A stretch of DNA of 64,000 bases from JALORV01 sp963766365. Lineage in GTDB: Bacteria; Pseudomonadota; Gammaproteobacteria; Burkholderiales; Burkholderiaceae_F. The DNA is taken from the NCBI GenBank assembly GCA_963766365.1, contig CAVXZK010000006.1, positions 124,001 to 188,000 on the forward strand, in the 5' to 3' direction. How positions within the stretch are numbered: position 1 is the stretch's first letter; each line of letters starts with the position of its first letter. This document shows, piece after piece, positions 37,451 through 45,547 of this stretch. Below the pieces are notes generated by a model that worked only from the letters and a program-made list of their open reading frames with translations, searched no databases and was not told where the DNA came from. Both the position numbers and the translations under genes were made by a program.

Positions 37451-37894
37451 TCAGCGGACCGTCAGGCGCTTCCCGGCAACGCTGGCGCGCTTGGGCAGCA
37501 CCAGAGTCAGCACACCGTTCTCGAGGCTCGCGTCGGCGCCGTCTTCGGTCACCTCGACCGGCAACTCGAAGCTGCGCGCATAGCTCGTGATCGAGCGCTC
37601 GCTGTGCAGCACGCGCTCGCCGTCCTTGGTTTCGCGCTGCTTGCGACTCTCGGCCAGGATTGCCACCCGGGCGCCTTCAACTGAAACGTTGACGTCTTCC
37701 TTGCTGACGCCCGGAAGATCCAGCTTGATCTCGAACTTGTCGCCCTTGTCGACGACGTCCATGCGCGCCCGCGCTACCGTCGAGGACTCGGAAGCGCGCG
37801 CCGGGGCCACTCCGGTCCGCTGGAAGAAATCGTTGAATACATCGTCGACCAACGCGCCAAACGGGTCGTTGCGACGCATAGTCACCTGGTTCAC
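37451..37894 (-). CDS. Hsp20/alpha-crystallin small heat-shock protein (second copy)
   Basis: 147 residues with the alpha-crystallin domain at about 45-139 (DVVDKGDKFEIKLDLPGVSKEDVNV; GVLTLVLPKR). GTG 37894 has a strong GGAGG six bases ahead and is preferred over ATG 37879. A heat-shock-type promoter is visible upstream. Different N-terminus from its neighbour, so hetero-oligomers are possible. Confidence 0.95.
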   Translation of the reverse strand: MNQVTMRRNDPFGALVDDVFNDFFQRTGVAPARASESSTVARARMDVVDKGDKFEIKLDLPGVSKEDVNVSVEGARVAILAESRKQRETKDGERVLHSERSITSYARSFELPVEVTEDGADASLENGVLTLVLPKRASVAGKRLTVR

Positions 37895-37944
37895 TTAACA
37901 CCTCCGATTGGGCTGATTGCAGGTCGCCGCCTGCGATTGCTCCA

Positions 37945-37973
37945 AGTTCGGGACGGCGGGCCGCCGTTTCAAG
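37945..37973 (-). promoter_or_regulatory. Candidate sigma32 (heat-shock) promoter
   Basis: Minus strand: CTTGAAA (perfect -35), 14 bases, then CCCGAACT, which keeps five of the seven fixed positions of CCCCATnT. About 50 bases upstream of the second Hsp20 gene. The spacer holds a CGGCGGCCCGCCG palindrome. Confidence 0.6.
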
Positions 37974-37998
37974 CCCCCCGACGCCAGGCATGCGGCAG

Positions 37999-38484
37999 CT
38001 AGGTGCCGCGGGCCGGTCGCCGCCGCGCCCGCTTGCCGGGCCGGATCTCCTTGACGACCTCGGCGAACTCGTCGACATCCTCGAAGCTGCGGTATACGGA
38101 GGCAAAGCGGATATAGGCGACCTTGTCGAGTCGCTTGAGTTCGCGCATCACGAGTTCACCGAGCTTCTCGCTCTTGACCTCGCGCTGGGCCGAGGACAGC
38201 AGCTTGTCCTCGATGCGGGCAATCGCCTCGTCGACCGCCTCGCGCGGCACGGGCCGCTTGCGCAACGACAGCTGCATGCTGGCACGCAGCTTGTCGCGGT
38301 CGTAGTCGGCACGGCCGCCACCGCGCTTGATGATGGTCGGCATCGCCAGTTCGACCCGCTCGTAGGTCGTGAAACGCTTATCGCAGCTGAGGCACCTGCG
38401 GCGGCGGCGAATCGTCGCGCCCTCGTCCGACGCGCGCGAGTCGATGACCTGCGTGTCGGCGTTCTGGCAGAAGGGACACCTCAT
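37999..38484 (-). CDS. nrdR: Transcriptional repressor NrdR
   Basis: 161 residues, ATP/dATP-sensing repressor of ribonucleotide reductase genes. Zinc ribbon C3/C6/C31/C34 (MRCPFCQN; RRCLSCDKRF) followed by the ATP-cone. Length typical. Downstream of glyA, a usual order. The C-terminus is Arg-rich. A GC-rich hairpin (38547-38581) lies between glyA and nrdR. Confidence 0.97.
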   Translation of the reverse strand: MRCPFCQNADTQVIDSRASDEGATIRRRRRCLSCDKRFTTYERVELAMPTIIKRGGGRADYDRDKLRASMQLSLRKRPVPREAVDEAIARIEDKLLSSAQREVKSEKLGELVMRELKRLDKVAYIRFASVYRSFEDVDEFAEVVKEIRPGKRARRRPARGT

Positions 38485-38651
38485 GAAAGTCTCGCTCGTG
38501 TACGCGACCCTGCGGGTCGCACGCGCACTCGCTCGAGATTGATGAGTGGGCCGGGCTTCGGGCGGCCGGGCGCCCGGCCCATGACCAACGGCGACGAGGC
38601 GGGTGGAATCATCGCGTTCGTCGTCACTTGTTCAGCGCCGTCAGCTGTCGC

Positions 38652-39914
38652 TCAGGCGCCGTAGACGGGGAACCGCGCGGTCAGCGTTTCGACCTCGCCG
38701 CGCACGCGGGCGACGGTGGCGGGGTCCTTGGGATTGTCGAGAACGTCGGCGATCAGGTTGGCAGTCTGCTCGGCTTCGGCCTCCTTGAAGCCGCGCGTCG
38801 TCATGGCCGGGCTGCCGAGGCGGATGCCGCTGGTGACCATCGGCTTTTCCGGATCCTTCGGGATCGCGTTCTTGTTGATCGTGATGTGCGCCTTCCCGAG
38901 CACGGCCTCGGCATCCTTGCCGGTGATCTGCTTGGCGCGCAGATCGACCAGCATCAGGTGGCTCTCAGTACGGCCCGACACGATGCGCAGACCGCGCTTG
39001 ACCAGCGTTTCCGCCAGCACGCGGGCATTGGTGAGAACCTGCTGCTGGTAAGTCTTGAACTCCGGCGCCAGCGCTTCCTTGAACGCGACGGCCTTGGCCG
39101 CGATCACGTGCATCAGCGGGCCGCCCTGGATGCCAGGGAACACCGCACTGTTGATCGGTTTCTCCAGTGCCGGCCTCATCAGGATCAGGCCGCCGCGCGG
39201 CCCGCGCAGCGTCTTGTGGGTCGTGCTGGTGACGACATCGGCATGCGGGATCGGGCTCGGGTAGACACCGGCCGCGATCAGGCCGGCGTAGTGCGCCATG
39301 TCGACCATGAAGTAGGCGCCGACGTCCTTCGCCACCTTCGCGAAACGCGCCCAGTCGAAACGCAGTGAATAGGCCGAGGCGCCGGCGATGATCAGCTTCG
39401 GCTTGTGCCGATGCGCGAGATGCTCCATCGCGTCGTAGTCGATCTCCTCTTGCTCGTTCAGCCCGTAGCTCACGACCTTGAACCACTTGCCAGAGATGTT
39501 TAGCGCCATGCCGTGGGTCAGGTGCCCGCCCTCGGCGAGCGACAGGCCCATGATCGTGTCGCCGGGATTGAGCAACGCGAGGAACACCGCCGTGTTGGCC
39601 TGTGCGCCCGAGTGCGGCTGCACGTTGGCCGCGAGCTCGACCGTCGGGTAGCCGAAGATCTGCTTCAGCCGCTCGAGCGCCAGCGTTTCGGCGATGTCGA
39701 CGTACTCGCAGCCGCCGTAGTAGCGCTTGCCGGGATAGCCTTCGGCGTACTTGTTGGTGAGCTGGCTGCCCTGCGCAGCCATGACCGCAGGGCTGGTGTA
39801 GTTCTCGGAGGCGATCAGCTCGATGTGCTGTTCCTGCCGGACGTCTTCCTGCCGGATGGCAGCCCAGAGTTCGGGGTCGATCGCTTCGACCGTGTATGCG
39901 CTTCGCTTGAACAT
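38652..39914 (-). CDS. glyA: Serine hydroxymethyltransferase
   Basis: 420 residues, PLP enzyme moving the serine one-carbon unit to tetrahydrofolate. Seen: IELIASENYTSPAVMAAQGS, NKYAEGYPGKRYYGGCEYVD, QPHSGAQANTAV and the PLP lysine in DVVTSTTHKTLRGPRGG. Complete. A ZTP riboswitch is directly upstream, so expression should rise when folate is limiting. Confidence 0.98.
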   Translation of the reverse strand: MFKRSAYTVEAIDPELWAAIRQEDVRQEQHIELIASENYTSPAVMAAQGSQLTNKYAEGYPGKRYYGGCEYVDIAETLALERLKQIFGYPTVELAANVQPHSGAQANTAVFLALLNPGDTIMGLSLAEGGHLTHGMALNISGKWFKVVSYGLNEQEEIDYDAMEHLAHRHKPKLIIAGASAYSLRFDWARFAKVAKDVGAYFMVDMAHYAGLIAAGVYPSPIPHADVVTSTTHKTLRGPRGGLILMRPALEKPINSAVFPGIQGGPLMHVIAAKAVAFKEALAPEFKTYQQQVLTNARVLAETLVKRGLRIVSGRTESHLMLVDLRAKQITGKDAEAVLGKAHITINKNAIPKDPEKPMVTSGIRLGSPAMTTRGFKEAEAEQTANLIADVLDNPKDPATVARVRGEVETLTARFPVYGA

Positions 39915-39956
39915 GGTTCCTCGCGTCAGTTTGCAAGTGGTTCGTCACTTGCCATC

Positions 39957-40043
39957 TGCCCAGGCGAACGGCAGCTACGCGGGTAGCGGTGTGGTCCGCG
40001 CTCCCCGGGTGTACTCACCCTTTCGCCAGTCACGCGGAACGGG
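39957..40043 (-). ncRNA. ZTP (pfl) riboswitch upstream of glyA
   Basis: On the minus strand the hallmark words appear in order: P1 arm CCGCG, then TGACTGGCG, a GGGTG/CACCC hairpin, CCGGGGAGCG closing P1, a variable linker, and CCGTTCGCCTGGGCA. These match the ZTP-sensing aptamer. It ends 43 bases before glyA; between them a 7-base-pair hairpin (GCAAGTG/CACTTGC) and the GAGGAAC ribosome site could be the switching part. The promoter must lie within the 3' end of the upstream membrane-protein gene. Confidence 0.88.
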
Positions 40044-40055
40044 ATGGCGGCGAAA

Positions 40056-41315
40056 TTATGCCAGTGCGTGCAACGACCAGATTCCGGCCGCCAGCGCCAG
40101 CAGCGGGAGGCTGAAAGCGCGCAGGACTGGGCCGCGCAGCAGCGGTCCGCCCGCCGTGGCGGCCATGATCGTCTTGAAGACCACATTCGAAGCGACCGCG
40201 ACACCCACCGCGGTGAGGGCCATCGCCTGTGAAAGCGCGCCGTTGTCGAGCAGGCGCAGCGACGACAAGGTGATCGCGTCGACGTCGGTCGCCCCGGAAA
40301 CCGCAGCCAGCGCCAGCACGCCGCGCGAGCCCACCATGTCGTTGGCCCAGGCTGCGAGCAACAGGATGAGCGCGTAGATCGCGCCGAACCCCAGTGCAGT
40401 CCGCAACTGGGTTGGATTCCTGAACGCCGCTTCGTCGACCGGAGGCGCGTCGGCCGCCGCGCTCCAGTGCCAGGCGACACCCGCCAGCGTCGCCAGCAGC
40501 GACGGGATGACCACGACCAGCGCCAGCGGCAGGGAAGCGGGTGCGACCACACCGACCAGAACCAGAACCCTCACCAGTTTGGTCGCATTCGCCAGCAGGA
40601 TCACCAGCAGCGCCGCGGACATGGGCTGTGTTCCGGCTGCGACGTGGCGGGCGTAGACCAGCGTGGTGGCGGTACTTGACACCACGCCACCCAGCACGCC
40701 GGTGAGCACCAGCCCGTGGCGACCCCAGGTCAGTCGCCAGGCAACGTAGCCAGCCAGGCTGACCGCCGCGACCAGCACGACCATGAGCCAGACCTGGAAC
40801 GGATTGAGTACCCCGTAAGGTCCGAACGAACGATCCGGCAGCAGCGGCAGGATCACCGCGGTCAGCACGGCGAACTGCAGCATCGAGCGGATGTCCTGGC
40901 CGGTCAGCTTGTGGCTGAATCCCTCAAGTTCTGCCTTGAAGTAGAGCAGCACCGTCATGCCGACCCCGAGCGCAACGGCCAGAGTGCGATAGCCGTAGTA
41001 GTTGGCAGCACCAAGGAAAAACACCGCGATGGCGGCAACCACGGTCGTGGTACCGGCATCGTCGCGCACCGAGTCAGGGTCCTGCAGGTAGGCCGCCACC
41101 AATGCGCCGGTCACGCACAGCGCCCCGGCACCGAGGGCCCAGGCGGAACCGGTGGCCTCGGTGAGCAGCGCGCCCAGCGAGCCCAGCACGGCGATCACTG
41201 CAAAGGTGCGCACCCCGGCTTTTGCCGACGGCTTGCGCTCGCGCTCGAGCCCGACCAGCAACCCGATGCCTGCGCTCAATGCAAAGGAAACGACCAGCGT
41301 CAGCGACGCATTCAT
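40056..41315 (-). CDS. MgtC/SapB plus DUF4010 membrane protein
   Basis: 419 residues, about twelve membrane helices. The N-terminal third is MgtC-like (GIGLLVGLERERKP, VRTFAVIAVLGSLGALL), the rest DUF4010 (SMLQFAVLTAVILPLLPD, VSSTATTLVYARH, SGATDVDAITLSSLRLLDNG). Function unknown; members are suspected ion transporters. The stop lies directly against the glyA riboswitch. Confidence 0.88.
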   Translation of the reverse strand: MNASLTLVVSFALSAGIGLLVGLERERKPSAKAGVRTFAVIAVLGSLGALLTEATGSAWALGAGALCVTGALVAAYLQDPDSVRDDAGTTTVVAAIAVFFLGAANYYGYRTLAVALGVGMTVLLYFKAELEGFSHKLTGQDIRSMLQFAVLTAVILPLLPDRSFGPYGVLNPFQVWLMVVLVAAVSLAGYVAWRLTWGRHGLVLTGVLGGVVSSTATTLVYARHVAAGTQPMSAALLVILLANATKLVRVLVLVGVVAPASLPLALVVVIPSLLATLAGVAWHWSAAADAPPVDEAAFRNPTQLRTALGFGAIYALILLLAAWANDMVGSRGVLALAAVSGATDVDAITLSSLRLLDNGALSQAMALTAVGVAVASNVVFKTIMAATAGGPLLRGPVLRAFSLPLLALAAGIWSLHALA

Positions 41316-41376
41316 GCACTCACTGTAGAGGCCGGGTGGAAAACCGGCTTGGCGCCGGTCAACGCCGGAGCCGCAC

Positions 41377-42018
41377 TCAGGTCAGCGTTTCGTCACGCGC
41401 CTGCGCAAGGTGCGTGACATCCGCCCATTCGACGATGTTCATCGTCAGCGGCGGCACCGCGGCGCTCAGGCGGTTGATGCCGGCGTTCAGCATCTGGTGC
41501 TCGCGCGGGGCATCCCAGGCGAGGCGGCGGGCGGTGCGATACACGACATCCAGCACACCCCCGTGTGTCACCACCGCCACCGTTCCGCCTCGATGCCGGG
41601 CGACGATGTCATGCAGCGATTCGAGCACACGATCGATCAGTTGCTGGCCGCTCTCGCCGCCGTCGATGGCCCACGCCGGCTCACGCTCGCGCCAGCGCCG
41701 AAAACCTTCGGGATGCTGGGCTGCGATCTCGTCGAGCGTGAGGCCTTCGAAGACACCGAACGAGCGCTCGCGCAGTCGCGTGTCGGGAATGATCTCCCGG
41801 CCGAGCCGTTCGGCCAGCGGTGCGGCCGTCAGCCACGCCCGAGCGAGCTCACTGGAATACACCGCTTCGATGACTTCGCTCGCCAGCCGGTCAGCCAGGC
41901 AGGCGGCCTGCCGTATGCCGGTCGGAGACAGCGGGATATCGAGGTGGCCCTGGATCCGGTGTTCGGCGTTCCATGCCGTTTCACCGTGCCGGATGACCAG
42001 CAGCGTGGTCGAGGTCAC
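41377..42018 (-). CDS. Histidine phosphatase (phosphoglycerate-mutase-like) family protein
   Basis: 213 residues. Catalytic RHG near the N-terminus (LLVIRHGETAWNAEHR) and the second histidine in VAVVTHGGVLDVV. Glu of RERSFGVFEG is the likely acid. Members are GpmB/CobC-like phosphatases; the substrate cannot be read. GTG 42018 overlaps the PEBP stop by four bases (GTGA), which decides this start. No cobalamin genes are nearby. Confidence 0.9.
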   Translation of the reverse strand: MTSTTLLVIRHGETAWNAEHRIQGHLDIPLSPTGIRQAACLADRLASEVIEAVYSSELARAWLTAAPLAERLGREIIPDTRLRERSFGVFEGLTLDEIAAQHPEGFRRWREREPAWAIDGGESGQQLIDRVLESLHDIVARHRGGTVAVVTHGGVLDVVYRTARRLAWDAPREHQMLNAGINRLSAAVPPLTMNIVEWADVTHLAQARDETLT

Positions 42019-42641
42019 GCCAGTCGCGGGTTGAGCGTGTAGGTGCCCTGGAGCGAGGCCTGCCCCAGCACGTGGCCCTCGATCGCCTTCAGTACATCGG
42101 TCGCGGCAAACTTGCCTTCGACCGGAACGCGGTCGATGTCGAGCGCGTACAGCGTGAATTCGTAGTGATGCAGGATCGAGTCGTTCCACGGCGGGCACGG
42201 CCCGTCGTAGCCGAAATAGTCGCCGCTCATGTCGTGGTCGGACGCAAACCAGCCGGTGTAGTCGTTGAGGCCCTGGCGCGTGCCATTGATCGCCGCCGGC
42301 CCGTTCTTGCCGCGTGGCGTCACTTCCTTCGAGTAGCTGCCCGCTTCGATGGCCCGGGTGGCCGGGGCGATGTCGACGAGTGTCCAGTGATAAAAGGATA
42401 TTCGCGGCAGCGTGCTGGGAATCTCGCGGTCGTCCTTGAAGAGGTCGTCCGGCTTGCTCGGCACGTCGGGGTCGTGGCAGATCAGCGCGAACGACCTCGT
42501 GCCCGCCGGCACGTCACTCCACGCGAAATGCGGATTGCGATTGGCCGACAGCTTGACGTGGTGCGCCGGGTCGATGACGCAAAAAGCATGCTCGGCGGGA
42601 ACCGGACTGCCGTTCGTGAACGAATCGCTCCAGAGTTTCAT
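42015..42641 (-). CDS. YbhB/YbcL-like phosphatidylethanolamine-binding protein (PEBP) family
   Basis: 208 residues, cytoplasmic form without a signal peptide. PEBP motifs: FALICHDPDVPSKPDD, FYHWTLVDI, GYDGPCPPWN and HHYEFTLYALD. Ligand unknown. Four-base overlaps on both sides (dtd before, phosphatase after) give a tight three-gene operon. Confidence 0.92.
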   Translation of the reverse strand: MKLWSDSFTNGSPVPAEHAFCVIDPAHHVKLSANRNPHFAWSDVPAGTRSFALICHDPDVPSKPDDLFKDDREIPSTLPRISFYHWTLVDIAPATRAIEAGSYSKEVTPRGKNGPAAINGTRQGLNDYTGWFASDHDMSGDYFGYDGPCPPWNDSILHHYEFTLYALDIDRVPVEGKFAATDVLKAIEGHVLGQASLQGTYTLNPRLA

Positions 42642-43099
42642 GGTGCCTCCTCCTGCCTCGGACGGACCTGCAACCAGAACGTCACCGGCCCGTCGTTGAT
42701 CAATTCAAGCTGCATGTGCGCGCCGAAGCGACCGGCTGCGACCGCGCCATGAAGCGCCCGCGCCTGCTCGACAAAGTACTCGAACAGTGCGCGCCCGCGC
42801 TCAGGGACGGCGGCGGGCGTGAAGCTCGGCCTCGTTCCACTCATCGTGTCCGCAGCGAGCGTGAATTGCGGCACGATCAGCAGTCCGCCGGTGACGTCAC
42901 GCACGCTTAGGTTCATCTTCCCGTTTGCATCGGCGAACACACGATACCCGAGGAGCTTGCGCAGCAGCGCCGCGGCCTCACCCTCGCCATCCGAGCGTTC
43001 CGCGCACACCAGCGCCACGAGCCCGGGTCCGATGGCACCCACATTTACGCCATCGACCGTGACTCGACCTTGCGTCACCCGCTGGATCAGCGCAATCAT
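42638..43099 (-). CDS. dtd: D-aminoacyl-tRNA deacylase
   Basis: 153 residues, removes D-amino acids from tRNA. Seen: MIALIQRVTQGRVTVDG, PQFTLAADTMSGTRPSF and the cross-subunit GP motif in LINDGPVTFWLQV. The usual SQFTL reads PQFTL. First gene of its operon; divergent from the desaturase gene. Confidence 0.95.
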   Translation of the reverse strand: MIALIQRVTQGRVTVDGVNVGAIGPGLVALVCAERSDGEGEAAALLRKLLGYRVFADANGKMNLSVRDVTGGLLIVPQFTLAADTMSGTRPSFTPAAVPERGRALFEYFVEQARALHGAVAAGRFGAHMQLELINDGPVTFWLQVRPRQEEAP

Positions 43100-43151
43100 C
43101 GGTGGTCATTTTAATCGGGCACTTACGGCGGTCAGGACCGTCCAATCGCTG

Positions 43152-44204
43152 ATGGATTCGCAACGACGAGGCGAGGAGTTCCGCGACGACCTGCGAGGAA
43201 CGACGGTGGACCGCGCCTCGGCGCAGCGGGTGCGGCGTCTGCTCCCCCCCGAGCGCCTGGCCGAACTGACCCGGCTGTCGGCCTGGCGTTCGAGCGCAGC
43301 GATCGCACAGACGCTGGGCATCGTTGCCGTCACGCTGGCGATCGGCTGGACGCACTTCACGTGGTGGGTCGTCGTGCCTGCGGTCGTGCTGATCGGCATG
43401 CAGCAGCACGCGCTGTTTGTGCTGGCGCACGACGCGGCCCATTACCGCCTCTTCGACCACCGGGCGCTGAACGACGCGATAGGGCGCTTCGTCGGGTCGA
43501 TTGGCGGCGTGTCGATGATGAGCTACCGCGTGATCCACCGGCTGCACCATAACAACCTCTACGGCGACGTGGATCCCGACATCGCGCTGCATGGCGGCTA
43601 TCCGCGAGGCAAGGCCTACCTCGTGCGCAAGCTGCTGAAAGACCTCACCGGTGCGACCGCCTTCAAGACCTACGCTTATTTCTTCGGCAACCCGGCCATC
43701 AACGCCGCCACGCAACAGGCGCAGCGACCGCTCGACGACACGTCCGAGGCCCTGCGCATCGCGGCACGGCGCGACCGCTGGGGCGTGGTCGCGTTTCACA
43801 TCGGCGCGCCGCTGGTGGCACTGGGCCTGGGCGGCCCTCTGGCGCTCGGCAAGTTTCTGGTCCTATGGACCCTTCCGCTGCTGACGGTGATCCAGCCGAT
43901 CCTGCGGTTGCGCGCCATCAGTGAACATGGCGCCGTCACCGATCTGACGACACCGCTGACCGCGGCCCGGACCAACCTGGCGGGACCGATCGCCCGACTG
44001 GTGCTGTTCCCGCACCACGTGAACTATCACGTCGAACACCACCTGTTTCCGGCCGTGCCGCACTACCGGCTGCCGGAATTGCATCGCGAACTCGAGGCAC
44101 TCGGAGTACTGAAGGCCGCCGAAGTCCGGCCGTTGAGTGACACCTTCAGGCGCGTCTTCGCAGAGCGCGGCACGCCGGCGAGCGCGCCGAGTTCCGTCAG
44201 CTGA
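43152..44204 (+). CDS. Membrane fatty acid desaturase
   Basis: 350 residues. Three histidine boxes for the di-iron centre: HDAAH (93-97), HRLHHN (129-134) and HVEHH near the C-terminus, with membrane helices between. Resembles acyl-lipid or sphingolipid-type desaturases and hydroxylases; position specificity unknown. ATG 43152 is used although the frame continues into the dtd region. The 3' end overlaps tyrS by eight bases. Confidence 0.9.
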   Translation: MDSQRRGEEFRDDLRGTTVDRASAQRVRRLLPPERLAELTRLSAWRSSAAIAQTLGIVAVTLAIGWTHFTWWVVVPAVVLIGMQQHALFVLAHDAAHYRLFDHRALNDAIGRFVGSIGGVSMMSYRVIHRLHHNNLYGDVDPDIALHGGYPRGKAYLVRKLLKDLTGATAFKTYAYFFGNPAINAATQQAQRPLDDTSEALRIAARRDRWGVVAFHIGAPLVALGLGGPLALGKFLVLWTLPLLTVIQPILRLRAISEHGAVTDLTTPLTAARTNLAGPIARLVLFPHHVNYHVEHHLFPAVPHYRLPELHRELEALGVLKAAEVRPLSDTFRRVFAERGTPASAPSSVS

Positions 44205-45441
44205 CGGTCACTCGGGCCCACTTGCGCTTGCCGACCTGCACGACGTAGGTGCCGCCTTTCAGGCGCAGGGCACGATCGGCCACCTTGGTGCCGTCGATCC
44301 GCACCCCACCCTGTTCAATGTTCCGCACCGCCTCGCTCGTCGAAGGCACGAGCCCCGCCTGCTTCAGCACGGAGGCGACACCGAGTCCCTCGGCGCCGTC
44401 GGCAACGAACGTGAACTCCGGCATTTCGTCCGGCACCGCGCCGGCACTGAAGCGCGCCATGAACTCCTGCTCGGCTTGCTCGGCCGCCCCGGCGGAATGG
44501 AAGCGGCTCACGATCTCCCGCGCGAGCAGCGCCTTGATGTCGCGCGGATTGCGGCCCTCCGCCGCCTCGCGCTTCAATGCGGCGAGCTCCTGATTGCCAC
44601 GCAGCGACAAGAGGTCGTACCAGCGCCACATCAAGTCGTCCGAGATCGACATCACCTTGCCGAACATCTCGAACGGCACCTCGGTGATGCCGATGTAGTT
44701 GCTCTTGCTCTTCGACATCTTCTCGACGCCATCGAGGCCTTCGAGCAGGGGCATCGTCAGCACGCACTGCGCTTCCTGGCCGTAATGACGCTGGAGTTCG
44801 CGCCCTACCAGGAGGTTGAATTTCTGGTCGGTGCCGCCGAGTTCGATGTCGGCGCGCAATGCCACCGAGTCGTAGCCCTGCATCAGGGGGTACAGCAGCT
44901 CATGCATCGCGATCGGCGTGTTCTCGCGGAAGCGCTTGGAAAAGTCGTCGCGCTCCAGCAGTCGCGCCAGCGTGTACTTCGCTGCCAGCCGGATCATCCC
45001 GGCCGCGCCAAGCGGCTCCGACCATTCGGAGTTGTAGCGGATCTCGGTGCGCTCGCGGTCGAGCACCAGGGCGGCCTGCTCGAAATAGGTCTTCGCGTTG
45101 GCCTCGATTTCCTCGTGCGTCAGCGGCGGCCGCATCGTGTTGCGCCCGGACGGATCCCCGATCATCGCGGTGAAGTCGCCGATCAGAAAGATCACGGTAT
45201 GGCCGAGGTCCTGCAGCTGTCGCAGCTTGTTCAGCACGACCGTGTGGCCCAGGTGGATGTCGGGCGCGGTTGGATCGAGGCCCAGCTTGCAACGCAATGG
45301 CTGACCGGTCGCCTGCGCCCGCGCCAGCTTTTGCGCAAACTCGGACTCGACCAGGAGTTCGTCGCAACCGCGCTTCACCAGCGCGAGCGCGTCCTCGATT
45401 TCCCGAGTAATGGGGTAGGTCTTTGTGGCGCCTGGATCCAT
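44197..45441 (-). CDS. tyrS: Tyrosyl-tRNA synthetase
   Basis: 414 residues, class I synthetase: HIGH-type PDIHLGHTVVL, tyrosine-site pieces HELLYPLMQGYDSVAL and ELGGTDQKFN, KMSKS, and a C-terminal S4-like RNA-binding domain (GGVRIDGTKVADR). ATG 45441 fits family length; the frame extends upstream without homology. Essential gene. Confidence 0.97.
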   Translation of the reverse strand: MDPGATKTYPITREIEDALALVKRGCDELLVESEFAQKLARAQATGQPLRCKLGLDPTAPDIHLGHTVVLNKLRQLQDLGHTVIFLIGDFTAMIGDPSGRNTMRPPLTHEEIEANAKTYFEQAALVLDRERTEIRYNSEWSEPLGAAGMIRLAAKYTLARLLERDDFSKRFRENTPIAMHELLYPLMQGYDSVALRADIELGGTDQKFNLLVGRELQRHYGQEAQCVLTMPLLEGLDGVEKMSKSKSNYIGITEVPFEMFGKVMSISDDLMWRWYDLLSLRGNQELAALKREAAEGRNPRDIKALLAREIVSRFHSAGAAEQAEQEFMARFSAGAVPDEMPEFTFVADGAEGLGVASVLKQAGLVPSTSEAVRNIEQGGVRIDGTKVADRALRLKGGTYVVQVGKRKWARVTVS

Positions 45442-45504
45442 GGCTTTTAGGGAGGCCTTGGCCCCGGTCAAGGGGGCCTGCCGGGATATACTCCACCCTT
45501 CACA

Positions 45505-45532
45505 AAAAAGCGCACCGGGCGGTGCGCTTTTT
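45505..45532 (+). terminator. Terminator-like hairpin in the leader of the M23 peptidase gene
   Basis: GCGCACC/GGTGCGC stem with GGGC loop, A-run before and CTTTTT after. It lies 16 bases before the ATG of the peptidase gene, in the divergent region with tyrS, so it ends no annotated gene. A TATACT -10-like word is at 45487-45492. Confidence 0.75.
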
Positions 45533-45547
45533 CCTGACTGGTGGTCG

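Noticed and set aside
38547..38581. Hairpin between glyA and nrdR as a terminator
   Set aside because: A 10-bp stem exists but no T-run follows on the minus strand; may be a folded spacer only.
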